Shown here piece by piece: positions 1-8,808 of a stretch of DNA of 47,809 nt. Positions within the stretch are counted from its first letter, which is position 1, and each line of letters begins with the position of its first letter. The notes beneath the pieces were generated by a model. The model saw only the letters and a list, made by a program, of their open reading frames with translations, did no database searches and was not told the origin of the DNA. The stretch covers positions 1 through 47,809 of the forward strand of contig CANHQJ010000027.1 of the NCBI GenBank assembly GCA_947462875.1. Direction: 5' to 3'. Origin of the DNA: Verrucomicrobiia bacterium. GTDB taxonomy: Bacteria; Verrucomicrobiota; Verrucomicrobiia; Verrucomicrobiales; Akkermansiaceae. The position numbers were made by a program, and so were the translations under genes.

Positions 1-1
1 T

Positions 2-148
2 CAGTGGACAGCCAGCGCGACGGGTCTGAGCACCGTGGCGACGGATGGGACGATCGATGCGGTGCGAGCGCCGTTCCCGATCACGGTGATGACGCCGAGT
101 GGTCCGAAGAAGCCGACATTCTTCCGCGTGGTGGTTTCTCAGCCCTAG
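2..148 (+). CDS. C-terminal end of a secreted protein (5' end outside window)
   Basis: An open frame enters from the left edge and runs 48 codons to a TAG stop at 146-148. The last residues read FFRVVVSQP. Endings of the form FFR-hydrophobic-V are common at the C-termini of large secreted repeat or LamG-type proteins in Verrucomicrobiota, so this is probably the tail of such a protein. No catalytic motif is visible in the part present and the rest of the gene lies outside the window. It is on the same strand as the PEP-CTERM protein 54 nt downstream. The assignment to a family is a guess from the tail alone. Confidence 0.5.
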   Translation, partial: QWTASATGLSTVATDGTIDAVRAPFPITVMTPSGPKKPTFFRVVVSQP

Positions 149-202
149 TGGCAATGATGGATTTTACATAGAGCGTATCCCAATCACGAACCATAGCAGC
201 GA

Positions 203-1516
203 ATGAAGTTTCCCGTAATGAGCATTTGTGGCAGCGCAGGCCTTGTCTTTGTTGGCAATGCCTCTGCTGAATTGATCTACAGCAATGTTCGTGATATCGC
301 CATTCCCGCCAATTTCGCAGGGGTCTATCTGGACGTGGAAACGGGGAATTGGAATACCAATATGAACAGTCCGCAGTCGGGTTGGGATATCAATCCGTTC
401 TTCGGTGGTTCGGCGATCTGGAATAGTCCCAACTTCCAGCCTGTTCGCAGTGCGACTGGAGCGATGGACGCGGTGGTGAATCTGGCAGAGGGCTCATTGG
501 TCACGAGCACGAGCACGTACTCGACTTTTGTGCAGGGAGCGGGAGGTGAAAATCCGGGTGGAGCGGGTTATGGAGTTTCGGATTCCCATGTTGGTTCGGG
601 CGTGGGGCAGTTCCAAGCGGGCCAAGAGGGTTATCTCGGTTTCCGCTTGAATGGCAGCAGCTACGGCTGGATGCGCGTGGTGTTCAACGGCAACACGGGA
701 GGTGCGCTGATCAAGGATTGGGCCTATGACACATCGGGAGCGTCCATCGCCGTGGGCAACGTCAAGCTCAACGGATCGGACATGGCCTTGGACAGTGGCA
801 ACAATAACGTCACCCTTGGTTCCGCGATCTCTGATTCGAATGGATCCACCAACGTCGTGAAAAGCGGCAATGGCACGACCAATCTGAATGGAGTCAATAC
901 CTATACAGGGACGACAACCGTCGAGGCGGGTCGTCTCAATGTGAACGGATCCATCCATGCGAGCAGTCAGGTGGTCGTTGAAGCAGGAGCCACTTTGGGG
1001 GGCGATGGCGTGATCAACGGGAATGTGACGCTTGATGGGACTCTGCGCGTCGGGCAAGGCGGATCGACGGATCGCCGCTTGGAAATCGGAGGCGTTCTGA
1101 GCACGGGCAGCGGATCATCGATGGTATTCCGCATCAGTGATGAATCCAGCTACGACCAGTTGGTGGTGGGGTCGGTGGATTTGAGTAACACGAATCTGGT
1201 GATTGAGGAATTGAGTGACACCTCTTGGAGCACGCTTGAGTATGGGGATGGAGCGAACTTTTTGACGAATGGAGCGACATACTACAAACTGATCGAGGGC
1301 ACGACGATGGGGATGTTCGCAAACGTGACGGACACGATGAGCGCTGCCGAGTTGGCCTACTACGGGCTGAGCGGCACGCAATACACGGTGATGTTGAACG
1401 ACCAGAAATTCTGGGTGGCACAGGGCTCGACGTATCTGGTGGCGATCCCCGAGCCGTCGCTGGGCCTGCTCGGCAGCCTGGGCGCGCTGCTGCTGCTGCT
1501 GCGACGCCGGCGCTGA
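203..1516 (+). CDS. PEP-CTERM-anchored secreted protein with autotransporter-associated beta-strand repeat
   Basis: Secreted surface protein of 437 residues. Residues 1-22 form a signal peptide (hydrophobic stretch ending NASA-E). Residues about 142-187 (GYLGFRLNGSSYGWMRV and following) match a beta-rich segment common in verrucomicrobial PEP-CTERM proteins. About 217-250 is one autotransporter-associated beta-strand repeat (VNTYTGTTTVEAGRL core), followed by a Gly/Val-rich extension. Residues 414-437 are a textbook PEP-CTERM sorting signal: PEP at 416-418, a Leu-rich helix, then four arginines. By family knowledge it would be cut and anchored by an exosortase, which is not in the window. The C-terminal Leu/Arg stretch is encoded by a run of ctg/cgc codons. 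Binding target unknown. It stands 224 nt upstream of the cytochrome-oxidoreductase cluster. Confidence 0.85.
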   Translation: MKFPVMSICGSAGLVFVGNASAELIYSNVRDIAIPANFAGVYLDVETGNWNTNMNSPQSGWDINPFFGGSAIWNSPNFQPVRSATGAMDAVVNLAEGSLVTSTSTYSTFVQGAGGENPGGAGYGVSDSHVGSGVGQFQAGQEGYLGFRLNGSSYGWMRVVFNGNTGGALIKDWAYDTSGASIAVGNVKLNGSDMALDSGNNNVTLGSAISDSNGSTNVVKSGNGTTNLNGVNTYTGTTTVEAGRLNVNGSIHASSQVVVEAGATLGGDGVINGNVTLDGTLRVGQGGSTDRRLEIGGVLSTGSGSSMVFRISDESSYDQLVVGSVDLSNTNLVIEELSDTSWSTLEYGDGANFLTNGATYYKLIEGTTMGMFANVTDTMSAAELAYYGLSGTQYTVMLNDQKFWVAQGSTYLVAIPEPSLGLLGSLGALLLLLRRRR

Positions 1517-1739
1517 GGACGGGGGTGCTTGAGCTGTCGCATCACCCATTTGTTGAGATCGCGGAAAGCGCGAATTATTTTTTTCTGTGTGTGCGGTCCT
1601 ACCCGGAAATGGGTAGGTTGGCGAATAAATATCAGTGAAATTTTGGCTATTTTTTGTGTTTTGCCGCCGTATAGGCTTTATCATTTGCACCATGTTCGCG
1701 GCGAGGCTATCGTGAACCGTCACTCCCAACCATCTTCAC

Positions 1740-4190
1740 ATGCGTCGTTCGAATTTCTTACCTTGTCTGGCTCTCTTGTCAACCGCTTGGGCGGCGGAAC
1801 CGTCGTTTCAGGTTCCCGCGAAGCCGGCGGCGCTGTTGCAAGAGTATTGTCTGGACTGCCACGAGGACGGCACCGAAAAGGGAGACATCCGTCTCGACAA
1901 TCTTGCCGAGATTCCTCTCCAGGCGCGGCTCGATCTGATGAACCGGGCCCTCGAGCAGGTCTATCTGAAACAGATGCCGCCCAAGAAAAAGGACCAACCA
2001 TCGGAGGAGGAGCGCAATGAGCTCGGCGGCTGGATTTGGAAGGAACTGCATACGCACAACGCCTCGAAGCTCGAGGAAAAGCTGCGTTATCCGTCGTATG
2101 GCAACTACATCGATCACGAGAAGCTTTTCAGCGGCAAAATCAAAGAACCCGCCTTCACTCCCGCCCGGCGCTGGCTTGTCAGCCCGATGATTTTCGATGA
2201 ACGCGTGCGTGACGTTTTTTCTCTCGAAGGCAGGGAGCGCAACATGCCGTTGGCGGGTGTCACGAATCCGTTCATCCTGCCCGATCACTCCGGCGTGCGC
2301 GATTATGACATCGGCCTGCTCGATGGCGGCAGCTTGCTCGTCATGCTCTCGAATGCCGAGTGGATCTCCACCAAACAAATCCGCCCCGCCCGTGTGAAAG
2401 CCGGAGAAATCGGTGCCAATGATTTTCCCGACCCGAAAGAGCGCTGGTCGCCGCGCCTCACGCCGCCGGAATTCGAGAACATCATCGTCAAAAAAACTCC
2501 GCCCCTTGATGAGGAAATCCGTGCTGCCATCGTCAAACAATTCGCTCTTGTGCTGCGCCGTCCACCCACGGAAATCGAGGCATCGAAGTACTTCGAACTA
2601 ACCAAATCCGCCATCGAACTTGCGGGTAATTCCGAGGGAGTGCGACAGATGCTGAAAGCTGTTTTGTTAGAGTCGGAATTTCTCTATCGTCAGGAATGGG
2701 GAGCGGGAAATGCCGATCAACACGGACGCAAAATGCTCGCTCCGCGCGAGGCAGCCTATGCCATTTCCTATGCCATGGGCGACAAAGGACCCGATGCCAA
2801 GCTACTCGAGGCTGCCGATCAGGGCCGGCTCAACACCCGTGAGGATTTCCTCCGCGAAGTCAATCGTTTGCTCGATGACAAGAGCTACTACTTCGGCAGC
2901 ATCGATCCCGCTTCGAATACCAGCAAGGTGGTATCGCAAACCGTAAGCCACCCGCGCATCATGCGCTTCTTCCGCGAATTTTTCGGTTATCCGAACGCGC
3001 CGAAAGTGTTCAAGGACATCGAACGCAGCCAGGGAGTCTATGCCAACGCGGACCGCGGCACGCTCGGCACTTCCGGTTTTCTTGTCGATGAAGCCGACAA
3101 GATTGTCGCGTGGTGCGTGGAAAAGGACCAAAACGTTTTTGAGACACTGCTCACCACCGATCAGTATTTCATGTTTCATAATGCCGAGAGCGTGAAAGCC
3201 CCGGCCACCATCGAAAAATGGCGCGGCGTGTGGGAAAAGCTCAAGGACAGCGAGTGGAGAACCGATCCGGAAAAAGTCATCCTTGCCAACCAGGAGATGC
3301 TCAAAAGTGCCCTTGGTATCGTTCCGGGTTTTGAAAACAAACCCGCAAACCACACCAACACCCTGACGCGCTGCATGAAGCATTTCGAGGCCACATTTGG
3401 CAAGGGTGCCACCCCGTTCGTCACCCTGCCCTGGGCGCATGGCAATACCTATTGGCACTCGCCGATTTACAATCTCCCCGAACCTTCCGGCAAGGGCGGC
3501 CAATACACTGATCCTCCGCTCGATTTCCCGATCCACCAACCGTTCAAAATCGCCCATCGCAAAGGCATCCTCACCCACCCGGCCTGGCTCATCGCCCACT
3601 CACAAAACACCGAGACCGATCCTGTCCGTCGCGGTCGCTGGGTGCGGGAAAAATTGTTAGCCGGTCGCGTGCCGGATGTTCCCATCACTGTCGATGCCGT
3701 GATTCCCGAAGACCATCACAAAACCCTGCGCACCCGGCTCGACGGCGTGACGCTGAAACAGGAATGCTGGAAGTGCCACGAGTACATGAATCCGTTGGGT
3801 TTGCCCTTCGAGATGTACGATGACTTCGGTCGTTTCCGCAAAGAGGAAGTCCTGCAGCATCCCGAGAACATCATCGGCAAGGATGGTCGCTGGAACAAGT
3901 ACAAGAGCCTGCCCATCGATACCCGGGGCACGCTTGACAGCACCGGCAATCCCTCGCTGGACGGCGAAGTTAGCGATGCTCTCGACATGATCGACCGCCT
4001 CGCCAAAGCCCCGCGCACCCGCCAGTCCATCATCCGCCATGCCTTCCGCTTCTACATGGGTCGCAACGAAATGCTCTCCGACGCGCAAACGATCATCGAT
4101 GCCGACAACGCCTATGTGAAAAGCAACGGCAGCTTCCGTGCGGTGATTGTTTCCCTGCTCACGTCCGATTCGTTTCTCTATCGGAAATAA
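1740..4190 (+). CDS. DUF1592/DUF1588 planctomycete-type c-type cytochrome protein
   Basis: Exported protein of 816 residues. A signal peptide ends near AWA-A (residue 19). A first haem c motif CLDCH lies at residues 37-41 (PSCyt1-like domain). The long middle carries the RFFREFFGY-type segment of DUF1592, and a second haem motif CWKCH lies at 676-680 inside the DUF1588 region (MNPLGLPFEMYDDFGRFR). A DUF1585-like tail ends the protein. Proteins of this build are widespread in Planctomycetes and Verrucomicrobia, usually next to a DUF1552 or DUF1501 protein; their chemistry is not established. The two CxxCH motifs argue for electron transfer in the periplasm. It begins the run 1740-8666 with the DUF1552, FAD oxidoreductase and esterase genes. 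No clear Shine-Dalgarno precedes the ATG; the start is set by the signal peptide. Confidence 0.88.
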   Translation: MRRSNFLPCLALLSTAWAAEPSFQVPAKPAALLQEYCLDCHEDGTEKGDIRLDNLAEIPLQARLDLMNRALEQVYLKQMPPKKKDQPSEEERNELGGWIWKELHTHNASKLEEKLRYPSYGNYIDHEKLFSGKIKEPAFTPARRWLVSPMIFDERVRDVFSLEGRERNMPLAGVTNPFILPDHSGVRDYDIGLLDGGSLLVMLSNAEWISTKQIRPARVKAGEIGANDFPDPKERWSPRLTPPEFENIIVKKTPPLDEEIRAAIVKQFALVLRRPPTEIEASKYFELTKSAIELAGNSEGVRQMLKAVLLESEFLYRQEWGAGNADQHGRKMLAPREAAYAISYAMGDKGPDAKLLEAADQGRLNTREDFLREVNRLLDDKSYYFGSIDPASNTSKVVSQTVSHPRIMRFFREFFGYPNAPKVFKDIERSQGVYANADRGTLGTSGFLVDEADKIVAWCVEKDQNVFETLLTTDQYFMFHNAESVKAPATIEKWRGVWEKLKDSEWRTDPEKVILANQEMLKSALGIVPGFENKPANHTNTLTRCMKHFEATFGKGATPFVTLPWAHGNTYWHSPIYNLPEPSGKGGQYTDPPLDFPIHQPFKIAHRKGILTHPAWLIAHSQNTETDPVRRGRWVREKLLAGRVPDVPITVDAVIPEDHHKTLRTRLDGVTLKQECWKCHEYMNPLGLPFEMYDDFGRFRKEEVLQHPENIIGKDGRWNKYKSLPIDTRGTLDSTGNPSLDGEVSDALDMIDRLAKAPRTRQSIIRHAFRFYMGRNEMLSDAQTIIDADNAYVKSNGSFRAVIVSLLTSDSFLYRK

Positions 4191-4307
4191 AGGAGCGCGG
4201 ACTTGAGTCGCCTTCTTCTTCCCTGTTATCCGCACCACCATCCATCCCCGAAACCGATTCATCCTTGCATCTTACGCCATATCAACTAACCTAACCACAC
4301 ACTGATC

Positions 4308-5720
4308 ATGAACAACCGACGTGAATTCCTCCGCAATGCCTTTCTCGCGATGGGCGGGCTCTCGCTTCCCGGCATGATGCCCGGTCTCTCGGCCACGCCG
4401 TTGATCGGATCTTCCGCCCGCCCGCCGATGCGTTTCATCTTCATGCATCGCGGCAACGGTCTTTTCCCCAAAGTCCTCGTGCCTCCCACCCTCGGCAAGG
4501 AGGAATTGGACAAGGAAAAACAAAATCTGCCCTACGAGGTGGATCTCTCCAAACACAGCCTGCCGGAGTGGATGAGCCCGCTGGAGGCACACAAGGACCA
4601 CCTCACCATCGTCCAGGGCCTTTCCGGAAAAATGTGCACCACCGGCCACCACTCCTGGTGTTCATCGCTCGGTGTCTACAAGGCGAACGAACGCCTCAGC
4701 TCGATCAAATGGGCCACCGTCGATTTCGAACTGGCGAAGCTTTTCCCGTCGCCGATGGAGCACATCGAGCTCGCCTGTTTCCCCACCGATGGCGGCAATG
4801 CGCGCGGTGGTCTAGACGGCATCGCCAAGGGCTTCTCCGCCCGCGGTCCGCAGCAACCGAACTACGCCTTCGGCGGTCCTGGCATCGCCGTGGATGAAAT
4901 TTTCAAATCCGTTTCCGCTGATAAAAACGATCAGGTTCGTTATCAGCTCGAACGGAAAGTGTTGGAGTTCGCCGCAGGCAATCAAACGGAACTCGCCCGT
5001 CACCTCGCCGGCATCGAGAAAAAGAAAATCGGCAATTATGCCAGCTCCATCGATGAGATCCGCGAGCGTGATCGCAAGATCGACCAGATGGCCGATGTCG
5101 TGCGCAAGCACGTGCCCAAGCTGGAAAGCAAGTATCTCTCGAACGACATGGACACCTACACGCGTCAGGTCGGTCACACCGAGGTCCTGCTCTCCGCCTT
5201 GATCTCCGGTCTCACCAACGTCGTCGCTTTCACTGTCGATGAGCTCGGCCACCACTACACCGGCATCCCCGGCATCGAGGGCGAAAAGGTCAACATGCAC
5301 GACATCGGCCACGGCAAGCCCGTGAAAAACCTCAGCGCCGAGGAAATCCGCAAGCGCACCGAGAACCACCACATGGAACTGATGAATCGCATCGTCACCC
5401 GCCTCAAGAGCGTGCCGGAAGGCGATGGCACGATGTTTGACAACACGATGATCTTCTACTTCCCCGACTCCGGTGAAACACATCACAGCCATGGCCTTGA
5501 GTTTCCTTTCGTGGTCATGTCGGGTCGCAACAGCAAGATGAACCTGGGCAACCGCTACATCCGCCTGCCGTATTGGGGCAAGGAAGGGCACAAGACGCTG
5601 GGCAATTTCTACACCACCCTGCTCAACGCCTACGGCAATCCGATCAAGCACTTCGGCGACCTCGATCCCGGCCTCAAGTTCGACCAACTCGGTCCGATTA
5701 AAGAGTTTTTGCTCGCATGA
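4308..5720 (+). CDS. DUF1552 domain-containing secreted protein (Tat-type signal)
   Basis: Protein of 470 residues starting with a twin-arginine signal (NRREFLRNA, residues 3-11, then a Gly/Leu-rich core and cleavage near SAT). Tat export suggests it folds, perhaps with a cofactor, before export. The rest matches DUF1552, a family fused or paired with DUF1592-type cytochromes in Planctomycetes, Verrucomicrobia and Myxococcota and related to the DUF1501/sulfatase-like alkaline phosphatase fold. Residues about 380-400 (FYFPDSGETHHSHG) are a His-rich motif that could bind metal. Function is unknown. It follows the cytochrome gene by 117 nt and its stop overlaps the start of the FAD oxidoreductase by 4 nt (ATGA), which indicates translational coupling. 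Confidence 0.87.
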   Translation: MNNRREFLRNAFLAMGGLSLPGMMPGLSATPLIGSSARPPMRFIFMHRGNGLFPKVLVPPTLGKEELDKEKQNLPYEVDLSKHSLPEWMSPLEAHKDHLTIVQGLSGKMCTTGHHSWCSSLGVYKANERLSSIKWATVDFELAKLFPSPMEHIELACFPTDGGNARGGLDGIAKGFSARGPQQPNYAFGGPGIAVDEIFKSVSADKNDQVRYQLERKVLEFAAGNQTELARHLAGIEKKKIGNYASSIDEIRERDRKIDQMADVVRKHVPKLESKYLSNDMDTYTRQVGHTEVLLSALISGLTNVVAFTVDELGHHYTGIPGIEGEKVNMHDIGHGKPVKNLSAEEIRKRTENHHMELMNRIVTRLKSVPEGDGTMFDNTMIFYFPDSGETHHSHGLEFPFVVMSGRNSKMNLGNRYIRLPYWGKEGHKTLGNFYTTLLNAYGNPIKHFGDLDPGLKFDQLGPIKEFLLA

Positions 5721-7360
5721 TATCAAAATCTTTTTCTCATTTCACGGCCGCCTTGTTGGTGTCGTTGACGCTTTTTGCTCAAACGCTGCGTGCGGACGAA
5801 GCGCCACTTTACGACATCGTCGTCTATGGCGACTCCTCGGGCGCGGTCACGGCCGCCATCGATGCGAAACGCCGCGGTCACTCGGTGATCCTCGTCAACC
5901 CCGTCTCTTTCCCCGGCGGCATGAGTGCCAGTGGCCTTGGAGCTACGGATTTCCTTGGCAGGCGCAATACCTTCGGCGGTGTCGCCTCGGAATTTTATGA
6001 CGGTGTGGCGGCGGCCTATGGCAAAGATTTCGTCCGCAGCTTCGAGCCGCACGTCGGCCACAAGGTGTTCCAGAAAATGATCGCCGATGCCGGAGTCACG
6101 GTCGTCTACAACGAATTGCTGGATCGTGAAAAGGGTGTGAAGATGAACGGCAAGCGCATCGAGTCCATCACCACCCTCAGCGGCAAAACCTATCGCGGCA
6201 AAATGTTCATCGATGCCACCTACGTTGGCGATCTGATGGCGGCGGCAGGCGTGACCTATACCGTCGGACGCGAAGCGGAGAGCCAGTATGGTGAAGACAT
6301 GGCGGGAGTGCGGCGCGGTGATACCAATCCGCGTGTGCATTACACCCAAAAGGACAAGGACCACTTCACCAAAGACGTGGATCCCTACATCAAGCCGGGC
6401 GACCCTAACAGCGGCTTGTTGCCATATATCGTGAAAATCGACGGACTGACCAACGGGCAGGGTGATACAAAAATCCAGGCCTTCAACTACCGCGTCTGCC
6501 TCACCACCGACCCGAAACTGCACATCCCCATCGAAAAGCCCGAGGGCTACAAGGAGATCGATCACGAGCTTTTGCTGAGAAATTTTGAAGCGGGGGACAG
6601 GCGCATGCCGGCTCTCATCGAGCCACTCGAGGGCGCGGGCTCCAAAGTCGATTGGAACAACATGCATGCCGTCGGTTCCGATCATCCGGGTGCCAACTAC
6701 GAATACCCCGAGGCTTCCTACGAACGCCGCCGTGAGATTGAAAAACAGCATCAAACCTACATCCGCGGCTTTCTCTGGACCATGGCGCACAGCCCGCGCG
6801 TGCCGGAAGAAATCCGCAAAAAAAGCGCCGCGTATGGTTTGCCCAAAGATGAATTCACCGACAACGGCGGCTGGCCGTGGATGATCTATATCCGCGAGGC
6901 ACGCCGGATGGTCAGCGACTACGTCATGACCCAGCACGATTGCGAAGGCAAAAAATCCGCGCCCGATCCCGTCGCGCTCGGCTCCTTCGGCATGGACTCG
7001 CACTGTGTCCAGCACATCGTCACCGACAAAGGAACCGTCCAGAACGAAGGCGTCATCTGGCGCGTGCCACCGAGACCGTATGGCATTTCCTATCGCTCCA
7101 TCATGCCGAAAGAGAGCGAATGCGAAAACCTTTTTGCTCCGATCACCTTGTCCACCTCCCACGTCGCCCACGGCTCGATCCGCATGGAGCCGGTATTCAT
7201 GGCGCTCTCGCAAAGCGCGGCCATCGCCGCCAGCCTCGCCATCGAAAAAAACGTTTCCGTGCAGAAAGTCGACTATGCCGCGCTGAAAGAAAAACTCATC
7301 GCCGCCAAACAGATCGTGGAGCTCTCCCAGATCCCGCGCCCCGCCAAAAAAACGCAATAA
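5717..7360 (+). CDS. exported FAD-dependent oxidoreductase (copy 1)
   Basis: Protein of 547 residues with a signal peptide (about 1-26, ending LRA-D). Right after it comes an FAD-binding Rossmann strand-loop-helix (DIVVYGDSSGAVTAAIDA, residues 33-50), in which the usual GxGxxG is GDSSGA. PGGMSASGLGATD (66-78) is the next conserved block of the FAD-dependent oxidoreductase family (PF12831-like). Substrate unknown; these enzymes often sit in polysaccharide-degradation clusters of this phylum, so sugar or polyol oxidation is an inference. It is coupled by an ATGA overlap to the DUF1552 gene, and the cytochrome upstream is a plausible electron acceptor. It is a clear paralogue of the gene at 13306-14967, with the same motifs and length. 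Confidence 0.88.
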   Translation: MISKSFSHFTAALLVSLTLFAQTLRADEAPLYDIVVYGDSSGAVTAAIDAKRRGHSVILVNPVSFPGGMSASGLGATDFLGRRNTFGGVASEFYDGVAAAYGKDFVRSFEPHVGHKVFQKMIADAGVTVVYNELLDREKGVKMNGKRIESITTLSGKTYRGKMFIDATYVGDLMAAAGVTYTVGREAESQYGEDMAGVRRGDTNPRVHYTQKDKDHFTKDVDPYIKPGDPNSGLLPYIVKIDGLTNGQGDTKIQAFNYRVCLTTDPKLHIPIEKPEGYKEIDHELLLRNFEAGDRRMPALIEPLEGAGSKVDWNNMHAVGSDHPGANYEYPEASYERRREIEKQHQTYIRGFLWTMAHSPRVPEEIRKKSAAYGLPKDEFTDNGGWPWMIYIREARRMVSDYVMTQHDCEGKKSAPDPVALGSFGMDSHCVQHIVTDKGTVQNEGVIWRVPPRPYGISYRSIMPKESECENLFAPITLSTSHVAHGSIRMEPVFMALSQSAAIAASLAIEKNVSVQKVDYAALKEKLIAAKQIVELSQIPRPAKKTQ

Positions 7361-7454
7361 AAGGGAGCGCGGATTTTAGGGCGCCTCATGCAAAATGGCA
7401 GATAGAACATAGTCCCACGAACCGTATCTTGCTATAGTTCCCATCCTCAGCACC

Positions 7455-8666
7455 ATGAAATACAGTCGTCTGCTATCCACCGCCACCGCGTTTGCCTTTT
7501 TGTTTTTTGGCAATGCCGCCGCACAAGCCCGCACGTGGACCAGTTCCGATGGTGTGCGCACCTTTGAAGGTGAGCTGAAAACCTATGATCCTGAAAAAGG
7601 CGCGCTGACTGTCATTTTGGCGAACGGCAAGAGCCTGAGCTTTACCCAGGACAAGCTTTCTGCGGCCGACATCGCTTTTCTCAAAGAGCAGGGCAAGTTC
7701 CCCGCGGATAAAGCGGCAAGCGCCACCAGCGTCAAGGCGCTTCCCGACGTGTTGCCGGACCCCGATGGCAAAGAGGCCGACATGAGCAAGCCGGTGCAGG
7801 TGTTCATCATGATGGGGCAATCCAACATGCTGGGCTTCGGGAATGCAGGTCAATTGAAGGGGGTGGCTGCTGAAAAATATCCATACGTGGTCGATGATTC
7901 TGGAAACTGGAACGTGCGGAAGGATGTGCGCAATGTCTTTTTCTGCATGGCGCAACTGAAATACAATGATTGGTTGACCGCGGAAAACGGCAATGGCAGC
8001 GGGAAATTTGGCCCGGAAGTCGGCATCGGAAATTATCTCGGCCACGCCATTGACGCCCCTGTCATGTTGTTGAAATCGTGCGTCGGCAATCGCGCTTTGG
8101 GCTGGGACTTGTTGCCACCCAGCGCGGTGGGCACGGGAAAAGACGGTCAATCCTACCAAGGGACCTCGGAGAGCGGAGATCGGAAAGTCAGTGAAGAGGT
8201 CAAAGCAAAAAATGGTGGCTGGTATGCAGGCCTGCAGTATGACCAGGACGTGGGTGCTGCGCAAAACGCGCTCAAAGAGTTGGCCAAATATTATCCTGAA
8301 GCCACGAAATTCGAAGTCGCGGGATTTTTCTGGTGGCAGGGGGAAGCCGATCCAGCCAAGGGGAACGTGGAGACCTACGACAAGAACCTGGCATTTCTCT
8401 TCAACGACCTGAAAAAAGACTTCAATGCACCCAACGCTAAGTTTGTGTGCGCCACATTGGGGGAACACGACAAAAGCGCACCTCTCGCCCAAAAGATGTT
8501 TGCCTTCGCGGAAAGCGCGGAATTCAAAGATAAGGCTACGGTTTTCTTCTCGAAGCCTGTCTCCAAGGGCAGTGGCAACAGTCACTACGGTGGAGATGCC
8601 GAAACCTACATGAACGTAGGAGAAGGCATGGGCAAGGCGATGGTCGAATTGCTCGGGGGCAAGTGA
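7455..8666 (+). CDS. SHD1-SASA family carbohydrate esterase (sialate O-acetylesterase-like)
   Basis: Secreted enzyme of 403 residues. A signal peptide spans about 1-25. Residues about 27-80 (RTWTSSDGVRTFEGEL..., ending AFLKEQG) form an SHD1-like small beta domain, often seen at the N-terminus of planctomycete and verrucomicrobial enzymes. The catalytic SASA (DUF303) domain follows: block I FIMMGQSNMLGFGN holds the nucleophile S123, WWQGEADPAKG is the conserved third block, and HYGGDAETYMNVGEGMG near the C-terminus supplies the likely His. Known relatives remove acetyl groups from sialic acid or from xylan and pectin sugars; here deacetylation of the same glycan attacked by the neighbouring rhamnosidases is inferred. 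It is last in its run and converges with the GH78 gene at 8809. Confidence 0.85.
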   Translation: MKYSRLLSTATAFAFLFFGNAAAQARTWTSSDGVRTFEGELKTYDPEKGALTVILANGKSLSFTQDKLSAADIAFLKEQGKFPADKAASATSVKALPDVLPDPDGKEADMSKPVQVFIMMGQSNMLGFGNAGQLKGVAAEKYPYVVDDSGNWNVRKDVRNVFFCMAQLKYNDWLTAENGNGSGKFGPEVGIGNYLGHAIDAPVMLLKSCVGNRALGWDLLPPSAVGTGKDGQSYQGTSESGDRKVSEEVKAKNGGWYAGLQYDQDVGAAQNALKELAKYYPEATKFEVAGFFWWQGEADPAKGNVETYDKNLAFLFNDLKKDFNAPNAKFVCATLGEHDKSAPLAQKMFAFAESAEFKDKATVFFSKPVSKGSGNSHYGGDAETYMNVGEGMGKAMVELLGGK

Positions 8667-8808
8667 GCAAAGCCCTGGTCTAGCGGCTCGCTTGCGATTC
8701 CCGGTGCTGAAAGGCGCGGAAAAGTTTGAGCTGGCCGTATCTGATGCGGCCTTCGAGGTGATCGCGTCTGTTCGCTGCAGTCATTGGCGAGCGAGAAAGC
8801 CTAACGGA

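Noticed and set aside
5723-7357. 544-codon open frame antisense to the FAD oxidoreductase
   Set aside because: It mirrors the sense gene's third-position GC bias and has no domains; the sense strand has signal peptide and FAD motifs. The same applies to the long antisense frames at 13117-14796, 15020-16585, 8971-10503 and 4812-5726.
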